NCBI GenBank assembly: GCA_021325115.1
Contig: JAJPHU010000208.1
Location: forward strand, 1-50,820
Reading direction: 5' to 3'
DNA from: Planctomycetota bacterium
Lineage (GTDB): Bacteria; Planctomycetota; Planctomycetia; Gemmatales; Gemmataceae
DNA length: 50,820 nt
A program made the position numbers and the translations under genes. Below the pieces are notes generated by a model that saw only the letters and a list, made by a program, of their open reading frames with translations, ran no database searches and was not told where the DNA came from. Shown in pieces: positions 19,496 through 28,899 of the stretch. The first letter of the stretch is position 1; each line of letters starts with the position of its first letter.

Positions 19496-20986
19496 TCAAG
19501 CATTACCCACCGGTACCGTCGGCTCGCGGCCATCCTCGATCCACACCCAACCGTATTGCGTGTTGCTCGGCGACGGGTTTTGCTGATACTCCTGGCGCAG
19601 CTGGGATAGCTTGTCGGCCTTGATCGCTTGGCGTTTTGCTTTGACGTCGATGCCGAACAGCTTGGCCGCGTTGAGGCCGAGGATCTGGTTTTTGATGTCG
19701 TCGGTCAGTTCGGGGTAGCCATATTTCTTTTGCATTTCCTCCGGCATTTTCAGCTTGCGCAGGCGCACGATCTGGCTTTGCGGACTGCCGCCCCAGATAG
19801 AATCAGTGCCCCAGAGGACGTGGTCCACCCCGGCTACCTGGATCATCTGGCCGAGCATGTGCAGGCACGTCGTCGGAGCGTATACCGAAGTCATGTTGAA
19901 CGTGCCGCCCAGTTCGAAGTAGATGTTCTTGATCTGCGGATTTCTCTTGAGAATGCGCAGCACGTCGCTGACCCAGGGGATTTCTTGCGGATCGTCGGTC
20001 TTTTTGTCCTTGATTTTCTCGCCCGTGCCGCTGCCGAACCGGCCAAAACCCCGAAAAGCGGAGTGGTAAACGATGAAATTCAGGTCCGGCCAATCCTTGG
20101 CTGCTTTCTCCAGGTCGAACGGTGTGCACCCCTTCTCGTTGAAGGCGCCCAGCGGCAGTCCCTTGTGGACGCAGAGATTTTTGATCCCTAATTGCTTCGA
20201 TCGTTCCCAGAATGGATAAGCGACTTTCTCATCGTCCATGAACCAGGCTTTCTCGCCCAATTCGGCGCCGGTGTACATCTTCCAGGCATCGATTTTCAGC
20301 TCCTTGACCTGGCGCTCCATCTCCTCCAACTCTTTTTTGCCGAGATTGGGGCGGAGCAGACCGTGGGACAAGACGCGCTGCGATCCGGCGAGGTCGTTGA
20401 CATACTTGCGTGTGGCCACCATCTGATCAGGCGGCAACGGGTTCTTGTCCCAATCACGGCTGGGTACGCCGCTGATGACGGCCATCGTCGTATCGCTGTC
20501 ACCGAACACTTCCTTGACGTAATGCGCGCGGTTGAGCAACTCCAGCGCTTTCTCCGGCGTGGGGGCGCCGCGCAACATAGCGAGGAAACGCAACACGGCC
20601 TTGCCGTCGGCGGTCTTCTCGTACCAGTTGCGACTGACATCGACATGATGCGTTTGTACGTCGAAGATGAACTGGTCCTTGGGCCATTTTTCCTCGAAGG
20701 CTTTCTGGTCCTTGATCTCCTCGGCGTCGACCTGATAGATAGGGCCAAAGACTTGATTGAGGGCCGCGAGTGCGGCGGCCATGCCGCTGCCGGTGCGGAG
20801 GAAAGCGCGGCGGCTCAATCCCTGGCCTCGCGCCGCCTCTTCGCTCAGGACAGCCAGCCGGGCCTCAAATTCCCGTTGTTGCGGTGATTGCGACGGCGGA
20901 ATGAATTCTTCATTGGAGGCGATGCGCGTCGGAACCGGCGACGGCGCTTCGGCCTGGGCATCGAGTTCACATTGACGTATCCACAT
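19496..20986 (-). CDS. Tat-exported amidohydrolase (amidohydrolase_2 type)
   Basis: 496 residues from the ATG at 20986, which has GGAG 8 bases upstream; the frame further up reads through a palindromic repeat. A twin-arginine signal (SRRAFLRTGSGMAAALAALN) starts only at residue 58, an unusually long n-region. The TIM-barrel part begins with the metal motif FDVQTHHVD (H113, H114), then FIVYHSAF and LWGTDSIWGG with the conserved Asp. The family includes decarboxylases and lactonases. Export to the periplasm next to a sulfatase gene suggests breakdown of an external compound, but the substrate is unknown. Confidence 0.82.
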   Translation of the reverse strand: MWIRQCELDAQAEAPSPVPTRIASNEEFIPPSQSPQQREFEARLAVLSEEAARGQGLSRRAFLRTGSGMAAALAALNQVFGPIYQVDAEEIKDQKAFEEKWPKDQFIFDVQTHHVDVSRNWYEKTADGKAVLRFLAMLRGAPTPEKALELLNRAHYVKEVFGDSDTTMAVISGVPSRDWDKNPLPPDQMVATRKYVNDLAGSQRVLSHGLLRPNLGKKELEEMERQVKELKIDAWKMYTGAELGEKAWFMDDEKVAYPFWERSKQLGIKNLCVHKGLPLGAFNEKGCTPFDLEKAAKDWPDLNFIVYHSAFRGFGRFGSGTGEKIKDKKTDDPQEIPWVSDVLRILKRNPQIKNIYFELGGTFNMTSVYAPTTCLHMLGQMIQVAGVDHVLWGTDSIWGGSPQSQIVRLRKLKMPEEMQKKYGYPELTDDIKNQILGLNAAKLFGIDVKAKRQAIKADKLSQLRQEYQQNPSPSNTQYGWVWIEDGREPTVPVGNA

Positions 20987-21011
20987 GAGATTGTCTCCGG
21001 CATGAAAAGGA

Positions 21012-21066
21012 CCACCAGCCTGCCCCGCCCGCAAAGGCACTCCTTGCGGGTGCGGCAGGCTGGTGG
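21012..21066. repeat. Palindromic repeat upstream of the amidohydrolase gene
   Basis: 23-base arms (21012-21034 with 21044-21066, two mismatches) around a 9-base loop. The loop-side core GCAAAG-CA-CCTTGCGGGTGCGGC recurs at 32259-32287. It lies in the leader of the amidohydrolase gene. Confidence 0.75.
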
Positions 21067-21104
21067 AGATACCCGCAGCACGAAGGAATGGTTTCATAGC
21101 ACGC

Positions 21105-21479
21105 TCAATGATGGGCGTGCGCATCTTGATGATCGTGTGCTTCCGGTGGCGGTTCGGTGCGGATTTCCGGCGGCGTCCAGGCGAATTGGCCCTGCATCCA
21201 GCCGCTCACCAGCGCCAGCGCCGCCAGTGTGCTGAGGTAACCCAGTTGCCACCAGCCGTTAGGTACAACCAGAAAGCCAAGACAATTGCATGGACGGGCA
21301 TCGATCATCGCCCAGGCCATGCTGGCCATGACCAACAGCAACCCCGCAGGCACCCAGCCGCCCGCGGCGAGCATCGGCCACGCCTTGCGCCAGTTGACGG
21401 CGAACAGCCACCACACGCACCACAACGCCCACGGCAACAACGCGAGCAATAGAGACAACAAATGATTCCCAAATTCCAC
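21105..21479 (-). CDS. Small membrane protein with His-rich tail
   Basis: 124 residues from a GTG at 21479 (VEFGNHLLSLLLALLPWALW), preferred because AGGAG lies 7 bases before it; an ATG at 21494 gives 129 residues. Three hydrophobic segments are seen (about 5-30, 40-58, 75-95), with a Trp-rich first one. The short tail ends EAHDHQDAHAHH, a possible metal-binding run. A CNC pair sits in the second loop. It lies between the amidohydrolase and sulfatase genes on the same strand. The family is not recognised; a link to respiratory or metal proteins is only a guess. Confidence 0.65.
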   Translation of the reverse strand: MEFGNHLLSLLLALLPWALWCVWWLFAVNWRKAWPMLAAGGWVPAGLLLVMASMAWAMIDARPCNCLGFLVVPNGWWQLGYLSTLAALALVSGWMQGQFAWTPPEIRTEPPPEAHDHQDAHAHH

Positions 21480-21547
21480 GATTGCGCTCCTCATTCAGAT
21501 ATTCCGGCGAGCGGGACATTGACACACCTCACTCGCTGGAAATGGAA

Positions 21548-23113
21548 TCACTTTTGTTTCGCCTTCCGCGGCCGGATCTCGGTTTCCTTGGGGTCTGGGT
21601 CCGGCACTTTTAGCTCCTGACGTAGCCGGGTCAGCTCCTCGTGCAATTCCTTTTGTACAGCGGCGTATTCGGATTGGCCGTATACACTGCGCAGCTCCTT
21701 GGGATCTTTTTCGAGATCGAAAAGCTCCCAATAATGGGTATCCGGCTCGTAGAAATAGACCAACTTGTAGCGCGGCGTCACGACGCCGTAATGGCGAGGA
21801 ACGTTGTGAGGGCCCGGATGCTCGTAGTAGTGATAATAGAGGCTCTTGCGCCAGTCGGCGGGTGTTTGTCCTTTTAAGAGCGGCACGAGACTGCGGCCCT
21901 GCATCTCGGCAGGAACCGCAACTCCGGCCGCTTCCAGAAACGTCTCGGCGAAGTCGAGATTGCTAACCATGTCCTTGTTGACGCTGCCCGGTTTGGCCAC
22001 GCCCGGCCAACGCACCACCAACGGCGTCCGCAGCGATTCCTCGAAAATCCAGCGCTTATCGAACCAGCCATGCTCGCCGAGATAAAAACCCTGATCGGAC
22101 GAATAGACCACCAGCGTGTCCGGGGCCAAGCCCTCATCGTCGAGATACTTCAACACCCGGCCGACGCTTTCGTCCACCGCCTTGATACAGCCGAGATAAT
22201 CATGCAGGTAGCGATTGTATTTCCAGCGCACCAGCTCTTTGCCCTTGAGATGGGCCTTATGAAACTTCTCGTTGCGCGGATTGTAGTAGGCGTCCCAGAC
22301 CTTGCGCTGCTCCTCGGTCAGCTGCGGTGGCGGCGTTAGCTTGACGTCCTTGTCGTTCATGGTCTTGGCGATGGTCATATCCTGTTCGCGTTCAGCCTTG
22401 CCGCGACCGGCGTAGTCGTCGAACAAAGTGTCGGGAATGGGATATTGACGATCCTTATCGTGGCCCAGATGGCGCAGGGCTGGCTCCCATTCGCGGTGCG
22501 GGGCCTTGTGATGGAGCATGAGCAGAAACGGCTTGTCCTTGTCGCGCTGCCTAAGCCAGTCCAGCGCTAAGTCGGTGAGGATGTCCGTAACGTAGCCGTC
22601 GTGTTTGACTCTTTGGCCATTGCGGATCATGGGCGGATTGTAGTAGATGCCTTGGCCGGGCAGGATGTGCCAGTAAGCGAAGCCCGTAGGGTTGGTGACC
22701 AGGTGCCATTTGCCGATGATGGCCGTCTGATAACCGGCTTTTTGCAGCAGCTTGGGAAAGGTCATCTGCGTACCGTCGAATCGGCTGTTGGTGTTGTTGT
22801 AAAAGCCGTTGGCGTGGCTGTACTTGCCGGTCAGGATGGTGGCGCGGCTGGGGCCGCAGATAGAATTGGGCACCAGACAGCGATCGAAGCGCATGCCCTC
22901 GCGCGCTATGCGATCGATGTTGGGCGTGTCCAGGAGCTTGCGGGGGTCGCCATAGGCACTGACGGCTTGCCAGGCGTGATCGTCGGCAAAAAGGAAGACA
23001 ATGTTGGGCCGCTTGCCGACCGGTGCGACGTTGGCTCCACCGGCTGCGGGAGCCGGCAGCACCCATACTTCCAGGAATATGAAGATGCATAATATCCTAA
23101 ATATTAGTTTCAT
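21548..23113 (-). CDS. Secreted sulfatase (formylglycine-dependent)
   Basis: 521 residues with a cleavable signal peptide (about 1-24, ending APAAGG). The sulfatase N-terminal [13 protein letters not shown] holds the metal-binding DD pair. The active-site signature is [12 protein letters not shown], with C86 converted to formylglycine, so an anSME or FGE maturase is needed elsewhere. Later motifs are [14 protein letters not shown] and [19 protein letters not shown], all standard. The region after 450 is the usual C-terminal subdomain. It should remove sulfate esters from a polysaccharide or glycan. The sequence resembles the iduronate/N-acetylglucosamine sulfatase branch, but substrate is not decidable. 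The ATG at 23113 has GGAG 8 bases upstream. Confidence 0.93.
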   Translation of the reverse strand: MKLIFRILCIFIFLEVWVLPAPAAGGANVAPVGKRPNIVFLFADDHAWQAVSAYGDPRKLLDTPNIDRIAREGMRFDRCLVPNSICGPSRATILTGKYSHANGFYNNTNSRFDGTQMTFPKLLQKAGYQTAIIGKWHLVTNPTGFAYWHILPGQGIYYNPPMIRNGQRVKHDGYVTDILTDLALDWLRQRDKDKPFLLMLHHKAPHREWEPALRHLGHDKDRQYPIPDTLFDDYAGRGKAEREQDMTIAKTMNDKDVKLTPPPQLTEEQRKVWDAYYNPRNEKFHKAHLKGKELVRWKYNRYLHDYLGCIKAVDESVGRVLKYLDDEGLAPDTLVVYSSDQGFYLGEHGWFDKRWIFEESLRTPLVVRWPGVAKPGSVNKDMVSNLDFAETFLEAAGVAVPAEMQGRSLVPLLKGQTPADWRKSLYYHYYEHPGPHNVPRHYGVVTPRYKLVYFYEPDTHYWELFDLEKDPKELRSVYGQSEYAAVQKELHEELTRLRQELKVPDPDPKETEIRPRKAKQK

Positions 23114-23208
23114 GCGCTGAACTCCACATTGTTACCGAGACGGCAGGAGACGGTCCTGAAGGAGTTTGTAATATCCTCGCGCCGCCGAATCAAGCGTCTC
23201 CTTCGTTT

Positions 23209-24405
23209 TCATCCATCAACAAGACTGCCGCTATGGCGTGAGCGTCGCCGGTAAGCGGTGGGCCAGACGCCGTACTGACGATAAAAAGCGTTACTGAAAT
23301 AGATCTCTTTATTGTGAAAGCCGCAGCGTTGGGCCACTTCTTTGATGGGCAGGTCGGAATCGGTCAGCAACTCGCTGGCACGAGTCATTTGCACGCGCAG
23401 CAACTCCGCCTTCGGTGTGCGGCCGAGAAAGGCGCGGCATTTTCTCTCCAAGGCCCTCTGCGAGATGGCCACCTCGCGGAGCACATCGTCCACACGGATG
23501 CCGTCGCAGGCATGATCGCGGATGAAGCGCAGGGCCGCCGCCAGGTCAGCATCGTCGGTGGCCAGCACGTCCGTGGAACGGCGCGGCACCACGCCACGGG
23601 GCGGGATGATCTGCGGCGACCGCAATGGCGCACCGCCGCGCATTCGTCGATCGAGGTAGGCCGCCGCTACATAACCGATCTGCTCGGCGTTCAGGTCGAT
23701 GCTGCTCAAAGGCGGCAGGCACATCCCACATAACAACACGTCGTTGCTGACACCGAGCACCGCCACCTCTTCCGGCACCGTCAGGCCGGCGCGGCGGCAA
23801 GCGTTCAACACCTGGTAACCACGATCGTCAAAATAGGCCAGCACTCCTACGGGCTTGGGTAGCTCCGTTAGCCAGGCGGCGATCTCCTCTACCTCCTGCT
23901 TCCAATCGGTCCCGGCCTGATGGCGAGCTGGCCAGGCGAACAGAGAACACGAACAGCCGGCTGCCTTGACCTGACCAGCGAAGGCTTCACCGCGTTGATC
24001 CATGAGGGGCCAATCGCCCCGGGGCAGGCCACAAAAGCCAAAATGCCGAATGCCGCGCTCCCAGAAATGTTCCAGAGCCAGGCGGGCCACTGCAGTGTTG
24101 TCCGTGTCTACCTGAGGCAGTCCGTAAGGCGTCAGACTGCCATTCAAATCCACCACCGGCACCCTTTTGGCCAAAAGGGCTGGAGTCACTTGCCAGGAAG
24201 GGAAACTTACCAGGATGCCATCGCCTTTCCAGTCGCGCATCCACAAGGGGAACGGCTCCAAGCCGCGGAGCTCGAAATAGAGCACCCAGTTCCCTTGTTC
24301 GCGGCTGTAGCGCGCAATGCCCTCTAGCAGTCCTCGCCCATAACCCAGAGACGACTCGATAAGGACTGCCACATGACGGACAGAACGCGTGCGTTTTATC
24401 GGCAT
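23209..24405 (-). CDS. XylR-type transcriptional regulator (PBP ligand domain + AraC HTH)
   Basis: 398 residues. The N-terminal 280 residues form a LacI/periplasmic-binding-like sensor (VAVLIESSLGYGRGLLEGIA, VLGVSNDVLLCGMCLPPLSS). The C-terminal 110 residues form an AraC DNA-binding domain with two helix-turn-helix units (VAISQRALERKCRAFLGRTP and IKEVAQRCGFHNKEIYFSNA). This is the XylR architecture, common in planctomycetes for sugar-responsive control. It lies 95 bases upstream of the sulfatase gene on the same strand, and diverges from the first lipoprotein gene across a 244-base gap holding a 21-bp-spaced direct repeat that suits AraC-type proteins. The ligand is probably a sugar. Confidence 0.88.
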   Translation of the reverse strand: MPIKRTRSVRHVAVLIESSLGYGRGLLEGIARYSREQGNWVLYFELRGLEPFPLWMRDWKGDGILVSFPSWQVTPALLAKRVPVVDLNGSLTPYGLPQVDTDNTAVARLALEHFWERGIRHFGFCGLPRGDWPLMDQRGEAFAGQVKAAGCSCSLFAWPARHQAGTDWKQEVEEIAAWLTELPKPVGVLAYFDDRGYQVLNACRRAGLTVPEEVAVLGVSNDVLLCGMCLPPLSSIDLNAEQIGYVAAAYLDRRMRGGAPLRSPQIIPPRGVVPRRSTDVLATDDADLAAALRFIRDHACDGIRVDDVLREVAISQRALERKCRAFLGRTPKAELLRVQMTRASELLTDSDLPIKEVAQRCGFHNKEIYFSNAFYRQYGVWPTAYRRRSRHSGSLVDG

Positions 24406-24506
24406 GGTCTCTCGCCACCGAACTGCGGCCGCAAAAACGGCATCCCTAACCGCTTCCTTACGGCCGCGGCTCGGTTTGCCTTCTACGTTATCTTCTCGGG
24501 AATTGT

Positions 24507-24535
24507 CGAAAAATCAAGAAAGTTTTGCGAAAAAT
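24507..24535. promoter_or_regulatory. Direct repeat, candidate AraC-type operator
   Basis: CGAAAAAT occurs at 24507-24514 and again at 24528-24535, exactly 21 bases apart (two helical turns), in the same orientation. AraC-family proteins bind such direct repeats. It lies 102 bases upstream of the XylR-type gene and about 115 bases upstream of the first lipoprotein gene, in a 244-base gap with no other gene. Confidence 0.45.
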
Positions 24536-24649
24536 TGCATTTCACCATCGCAATAGCGAGTTAAGATAGCAAGCAACTCTCCAGAACTGCGCTGTCTCAA
24601 ACAGTGCAGTAATTGTTTTTGGATGTACATCGAAGAGGAGGTCTGGCAA

Positions 24650-25165
24650 ATGCGCGGACGTTGTTCGCGGTGGTCGCCGACCGCGCGGATCGGCGCCGCC
24701 CTCTGTTGTTGCGGGCTATTACTGGCGGCGGGCTGCAAGGGTCCATCGCGAGGCAAGCAGGTTCGGGTGCAAGGGAAAGTCACCCTGGATGGCAAGCCGC
24801 TCACTGGCGGAGGAGTGATCTTTCATCCGATCCCTGACAAGGACACGCCGGTGACGCCCATCGGTCTCCTGCCTTCCATGGGGCCGCTTCAGGACGATGG
24901 CTCTTACACGCTCCGCACGGAAGGCAGGGCCGGGGTGCCGTTGGGCAGATACCGAGTCCAATTGGACAAAGGAGCCAAAGCGGACAAAAAGCAGTGGTCC
25001 CAGCTGGCCACGATATACACGACGCTCCAAAGTCCCCTAGTTATTGAAGTTACAGAAGACAAGCCCGAAGGCAGCTACGATCTGAAGCTGTCGTCCCGGG
25101 AGCGGCCCAGTGCTAACCAGCGCGTTGCCGGCGCGAGGCCGCCTACCCTGCAGCGCGGGAAATAG
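24650..25165 (+). CDS. Small lipoprotein with transthyretin-like fold, cassette copy 1
   Basis: 171 residues from the ATG at 24650, chosen because GAGGAGGTC ends 6 bases before it. A lipoprotein signal ends in the lipobox LLLAAGC. The mature part opens with VQGKVTLDGKPLTGGGVIFH and GRYRVQLDKG, the carboxypeptidase-regulatory/transthyretin-like pattern seen in many planctomycete lipoproteins that sit beside DUF1559 genes. It ends YDLKLSSRE plus a short polar tail. It is the first gene of a three-gene cassette; the paralog is at 28900-29361. Function unknown; binding a surface partner of the pseudopilin is a guess. Confidence 0.8.
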   Translation: MRGRCSRWSPTARIGAALCCCGLLLAAGCKGPSRGKQVRVQGKVTLDGKPLTGGGVIFHPIPDKDTPVTPIGLLPSMGPLQDDGSYTLRTEGRAGVPLGRYRVQLDKGAKADKKQWSQLATIYTTLQSPLVIEVTEDKPEGSYDLKLSSRERPSANQRVAGARPPTLQRGK

Positions 25166-25240
25166 GATCAGGACGTGCTACTTTCTTTACTTGATGTGTG
25201 AACTCACTGTATTTTTTCCCTTTCTTTGGGAGGTACAATC

Positions 25241-26209
25241 ATGTTCGGTCGCGGAAGACGCCGGATTGGTTTCACGCTTATCGAGCTGCTGGTGGTAATC
25301 GCCATCATCGGCATTCTTATCGGTCTGCTGTTGCCGGCCGTGCAGAAAGTGCGCGAGGCTGCTGCCCGCATCCAGTGCGAGAACCAGGTCAAGCAGATCG
25401 GTCTTGCCGTCCACAATTTCGCCGGTACTTACGGCACGGTGCCGCCCGCGTGGTGGTGGCCTCAGTCCGTGACAGGGAGGGGACCGTCTGGTAATCCGGT
25501 GAATCAACTGGGCATATATTGTGCGGCCAATAGTGTAACCGGGACGATCGGCACCGCTCACTACTACCTGTTTCCCTTCTTGGAACAAAACAACCTGTAC
25601 GTTCAGTCAAAGGGGAACTGCCAGAATATCCTCACGACACCCCTGAAGAACCTCGTTTGTCCGTCGGATCCGACTTCGTGGCCGACGGGACCGTACCTGA
25701 ATGGCCACGGCTATGGTACGACCAGTTATTTTGGCAACGTGGCGGTGTTCAACCCGCTTAAAGTGCCCAGTCTCCAAAACTCCATGCCCAAAGGAACCTC
25801 CAACACAGTTTGCTGGGCTGAGCATTACATCAACTGTGCCGGCGATAAGGCCTTGTGGGGGTCCGGCAATGGCCCGGCATGGGGTTATCTCACAGCCTAC
25901 ACCAATGGCGGCTATGATGAGAACCCGTTCATGGGCTGTTGGTATTTGTGGTGGGCAGAAACCAACTACACCTTCACTACCAACTGCAATGGCTATTGCT
26001 ATATGAATATCCAGTTCCAGGTAGCGCCCACGCAGTCGCAATGCATCGATCAAGCAATGCAGACGCCCCACATCGGCGGTATGGTATGTGGCATTGGCGA
26101 CGGCAGCGTCCGTATCGTTTCGTCGGCTATTTCGGATGCGAGCAATGGGAATTTTACCTGGTACTATCTCTGCGAGCCGGACTACCCAGGAGTCTTGGGA
26201 GATTGGTAG
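25241..26209 (+). CDS. DUF1559 pseudopilin-like protein, cassette copy 1
   Basis: 322 residues from the ATG at 25241, with GGGAGG 7 bases upstream. The N-terminus is a type IV prepilin signal: a basic leader, cleavage at G10/F11, then [20 protein letters not shown] with Glu at position 5. The conserved planctomycete stretch [20 protein letters not shown] follows. The C-terminus has the H-X9-DG motif ([15 protein letters not shown]). These proteins are processed by a prepilin peptidase and held in the membrane by the N-terminal helix; their role is not known. The middle is rich in Asn, Tyr and Trp. A pyrimidine-rich run precedes the ribosome binding site. Confidence 0.92.
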   Translation: MFGRGRRRIGFTLIELLVVIAIIGILIGLLLPAVQKVREAAARIQCENQVKQIGLAVHNFAGTYGTVPPAWWWPQSVTGRGPSGNPVNQLGIYCAANSVTGTIGTAHYYLFPFLEQNNLYVQSKGNCQNILTTPLKNLVCPSDPTSWPTGPYLNGHGYGTTSYFGNVAVFNPLKVPSLQNSMPKGTSNTVCWAEHYINCAGDKALWGSGNGPAWGYLTAYTNGGYDENPFMGCWYLWWAETNYTFTTNCNGYCYMNIQFQVAPTQSQCIDQAMQTPHIGGMVCGIGDGSVRIVSSAISDASNGNFTWYYLCEPDYPGVLGDW

Positions 26210-26259
26210 CTGTCCCAACCTGGCGGACGGTCTGTTTTGCTGCCGGAGTTACTTCTATC

Positions 26260-27723
26260 ATGACACGACTTCTCTGCTTCTTCGGGACGCCGCTGAAAAG
26301 ACTTCTTCACGCGCGCATCCCTCTGCCCACGGTTGGCCAGCTGACAGCTGGCCTGTCCCTCCTGGGTATCCTGGGTCTCGCTTACCTGTACGGCGCGGCT
26401 GTCATGTTCTTTCAACTGCCGTCGTGCGTTTTTTTGGATCGGGCCTTTGGAGGCGCCAAGGCCTGGTACGAGCGCGGCCGTTCCACGCTTCCTCCTCTCC
26501 CTTTGGATGAGGCCGCAGTTGTCCGGATGAAAGAAGGGATTCGCGTGGATCAGGCGGAGAAAACTGCGGACGGCTTCACGCTGTATACTCTGACCGACAC
26601 CGCGCAGGCCACACTCATTAACATGCGCGGGACCGTGGTCCATCGTTGGGAGCTGCCTTTCCGCCGGGTCTGGCCTCATCTGCCGCATGTCCAACACCCT
26701 CTGCCTGACGAGCAGGTTCACTGGTTCCATTGCTACCTGTATGACAACGGCGATCTGCTTGCCATTTATCATGCCGACGGTGATACACCCTACGGCTACG
26801 GACTCGTTAAGCTGGACAAGGACTCCCGGCTGCTATGGGCTTATGCCAATAATGTCCACCATGATGTCGATGTAGACGAGGACGGCGTCATCTATACCCT
26901 GACGCAACAAATTGTCACCGAGCCGCCGCCCGGCCTGGAATGTCTCGGCGCTCCCTACCTGACGGACTCTCTTGTCGTCCTCTCGCCGGAGGGAAGGGAA
27001 CTGCAAACTATTCCCCTCGTCGAAGCTTTTGCCCAATCACCCTATGCTCTGATTCTCACTTCAGGCCGAAGGACCGTGTCGCCTATCGGTTACGGCCCGA
27101 TGGTCCTGCCGGCCGCGAATGCTTCGATGCCGTCGGCGCTGACCCTGACAAACACGGACCCGAAGAACGATCTGCTCCATACCAACAGCGTCAAAGTCTT
27201 GAAGGTGACGCAGGCGACGGCGTTCCCTCTGTTCCGAGCAGGGCAAGTGCTTCTGTCCCTGCGCAACCTCAGCACGATCGCGGTCCTGGACCGGCAGACG
27301 CGCTCGATTGCCTGGGCGGCCCAGGGGGTTTGGCAGGCCCAGCACGACGCCGAATTTTTGAACAATGGAGACCTCTTATTGTATGATAATTTGGGTGCGC
27401 GGCAGCAGACACGCATCCTGGAGTATGATCCGCGGACGCAGGCCATCCCCTGGACATATAGCAACGAAGATTCCACTCCCTTCTGTGCGGCCTTCCGGGG
27501 CATGAAACAACGCTTGCCCAACGGCAATACCTTGATCGTTGATCCGGCCGCTCGCCGGCTGTTTGAGGTGACGCCGGACAAGGAGTTGGTCTGGGAGTAT
27601 TTCTGTCCATTGCCTCCGGTGCCCCCCGGCCAGCGTCCGCGCAGCCACGCCGTCAACAGTGCGCGGCGCTATCGTGCGGATAGGCTGACTTTCCTCAACG
27701 AGAGGGCACGTGCTCGGCCGTGA
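26260..27723 (+). CDS. Membrane-anchored arylsulfotransferase-like protein, cassette copy 1
   Basis: 487 residues from the ATG at 26260, 50 bases after the pseudopilin gene; the frame is open further upstream but overlaps that gene. One TM helix (about 28-51) anchors a large periplasmic part. That part looks like the bacterial arylsulfotransferase propeller: NNVHHDVDVDEDG, LLHTNSVKVLKV, QVLLSLRNLSTIAVLD, WQAQHDAEFLNNGDLLLYDN and RLPNGNTLIVDPAARRLFEV. Known ASST enzymes move sulfate from one aryl sulfate to another phenol through a His. The His, Asn and Arg in these motifs are kept in copy 2. Direct activity is inferred. The close paralog is at 30765-32228. Confidence 0.75.
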   Translation: MTRLLCFFGTPLKRLLHARIPLPTVGQLTAGLSLLGILGLAYLYGAAVMFFQLPSCVFLDRAFGGAKAWYERGRSTLPPLPLDEAAVVRMKEGIRVDQAEKTADGFTLYTLTDTAQATLINMRGTVVHRWELPFRRVWPHLPHVQHPLPDEQVHWFHCYLYDNGDLLAIYHADGDTPYGYGLVKLDKDSRLLWAYANNVHHDVDVDEDGVIYTLTQQIVTEPPPGLECLGAPYLTDSLVVLSPEGRELQTIPLVEAFAQSPYALILTSGRRTVSPIGYGPMVLPAANASMPSALTLTNTDPKNDLLHTNSVKVLKVTQATAFPLFRAGQVLLSLRNLSTIAVLDRQTRSIAWAAQGVWQAQHDAEFLNNGDLLLYDNLGARQQTRILEYDPRTQAIPWTYSNEDSTPFCAAFRGMKQRLPNGNTLIVDPAARRLFEVTPDKELVWEYFCPLPPVPPGQRPRSHAVNSARRYRADRLTFLNERARARP

Positions 27724-27734
27724 TCTTGTCTGGC

Positions 27735-27779
27735 TGGTGCCAACACATCATCGCTTACGCTTCCAGTTCGTTGGCACCA
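27735..27779. repeat. Inverted repeat after cassette copy 1
   Basis: TGGTGCCAAC (27735-27744) pairs exactly with 27770-27779. Inside is CGCTTACGCTTCCAGTTCGT, followed by TGGC; 22 of these 24 bases (27752-27775) recur at 41295-41318 in the GT87 gene. It lies between the convergent arylsulfotransferase and LysR genes and may end transcription. Confidence 0.55.
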
Positions 27780-27805
27780 ACCGGCTCACGTTGGCCATTC
27801 TGCCT

Positions 27806-28756
27806 TCAGCCCCTTGTCCTTCGCCTCTTTCTGGGTTGGGGGACCAACTGGCGGCGGACTTCTTCGGCAAAGGCGTTGATGGCCGCGTGCGGGTGAATGC
27901 CGCAGCGCCGGATCAGATAGACGGAGATAGGGCCGAAGCAGGGCATGGGACGCTCATGCAACCGCGGGTCTGGTTCGCGCGGCCACAATCCCGGCAGCAG
28001 AGCGATACCCAGTCCCCTCTCGACGTAGGGACGGATGATGGCGGCGTGATGCGCCTCGACCCAGCGCGGTTCGGTCTGATACAGGCCCAGTTGAACCACG
28101 GCATTATGGACATGCGTGTTACACAAGGCGGTCACGGCGTTGACCAGCGGATAAGGTTTGAGGTCTTCTGGCCGCACGCGCCGCTGCCGCGCCAAGGGAT
28201 GGTCCAGCGGCGTCAGCAAAATCATCTCCAATTCGAACCAGGGATCGAAGCACAGGTGCGGAAATTGGCTGCGGTTCTCGATGTAGGTGGTGAAACCCAG
28301 AGAAGCCTCACCACTTTCGACCAGCGCCGCCACTTCGTGGCTGTAGGTCTGACGGAGCGTGAAACGGGCGCGCGGCCAGGCAGCCACAAAGGCGGTGACG
28401 CAAGACGGCAGACACTCGGCCAACAGGCTGATCGGACCAGCCACCGTGAGATGAATGTTGGCTTGTCCCAACTCCTCGGCGAAACGAGTCCGCAGTCCTG
28501 GCAAATCGAGATGGGCCACCGCCGGCTCCAGCAAGCGGCGGAGCACCTCGCCCGCTTCGGTCAGGCGACAGCCGCGCGGGTGCGGCTCGATCAGTTTGCG
28601 GCCGAACGCCTGCTCCAGGGCATGGACCTGTTTCCATACCGTCGGCTGGGCCAATTCCAGCGCCGCCGCGGCGGCGCTCAGACTGCCCTGCCGCGCCGTG
28701 GCGCAGAAACTCCGCAGCTGCCCCAACGTGACGTCTTTATAAACGACCGGCTTCAT
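27806..28756 (-). CDS. LysR-family transcriptional regulator
   Basis: 316 residues. A winged helix-turn-helix (VTLGQLRSFCATARQGSLSA, then AAAALELAQPTVWKQVHALE) precedes a substrate-binding domain with two alpha/beta lobes (GPISLLAECLP, VNAVTALCN, VERGLGIALLPGL). Regulators of this kind bind T-N11-A boxes and answer to a small molecule. The gene is divergent to the second lipoprotein gene, across a 143-base gap with clear inverted repeats, so control of cassette copy 2 and of itself is the natural inference. It sits between the two cassette copies and has no counterpart at copy 1. Effector unknown. Confidence 0.9.
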   Translation of the reverse strand: MKPVVYKDVTLGQLRSFCATARQGSLSAAAAALELAQPTVWKQVHALEQAFGRKLIEPHPRGCRLTEAGEVLRRLLEPAVAHLDLPGLRTRFAEELGQANIHLTVAGPISLLAECLPSCVTAFVAAWPRARFTLRQTYSHEVAALVESGEASLGFTTYIENRSQFPHLCFDPWFELEMILLTPLDHPLARQRRVRPEDLKPYPLVNAVTALCNTHVHNAVVQLGLYQTEPRWVEAHHAAIIRPYVERGLGIALLPGLWPREPDPRLHERPMPCFGPISVYLIRRCGIHPHAAINAFAEEVRRQLVPQPRKRRRTRG

Positions 28757-28769
28757 GACAAGGCTCTCG

Positions 28770-28880
28770 GGCTATCAGGGTATAGCCAAAAGCTAGTACT
28801 CATCAAGAGACTTTTAATATCAGTTTATTGTAGACAGGTCTTTTTCACCAAGAGTAAATTGAAATATCCTTTGGCTATAC
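28770..28880. promoter_or_regulatory. Inverted repeats, candidate LysR operator region
   Basis: GGCTAT-CAGGGT-ATAGCC (28770-28787) is a dyad starting 13 bases upstream of the LysR start codon. GTATAGCCAAA (28780-28790) is repeated in exact inverted form at 28870-28880, just before the ribosome binding site of the second lipoprotein gene. Two sites on either side of a divergent promoter would suit a LysR regulator forming a loop. Binding is inferred. Confidence 0.5.
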
Positions 28881-28899
28881 ATAGGGGAGGATGCAGAAA

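Noticed and set aside
20192-20887. A 231-codon plus-strand open frame opposite the amidohydrolase.
   Set aside because: Mirror of a strongly coding GC-rich gene; composition is what the antisense of that gene would give and no motif is seen.
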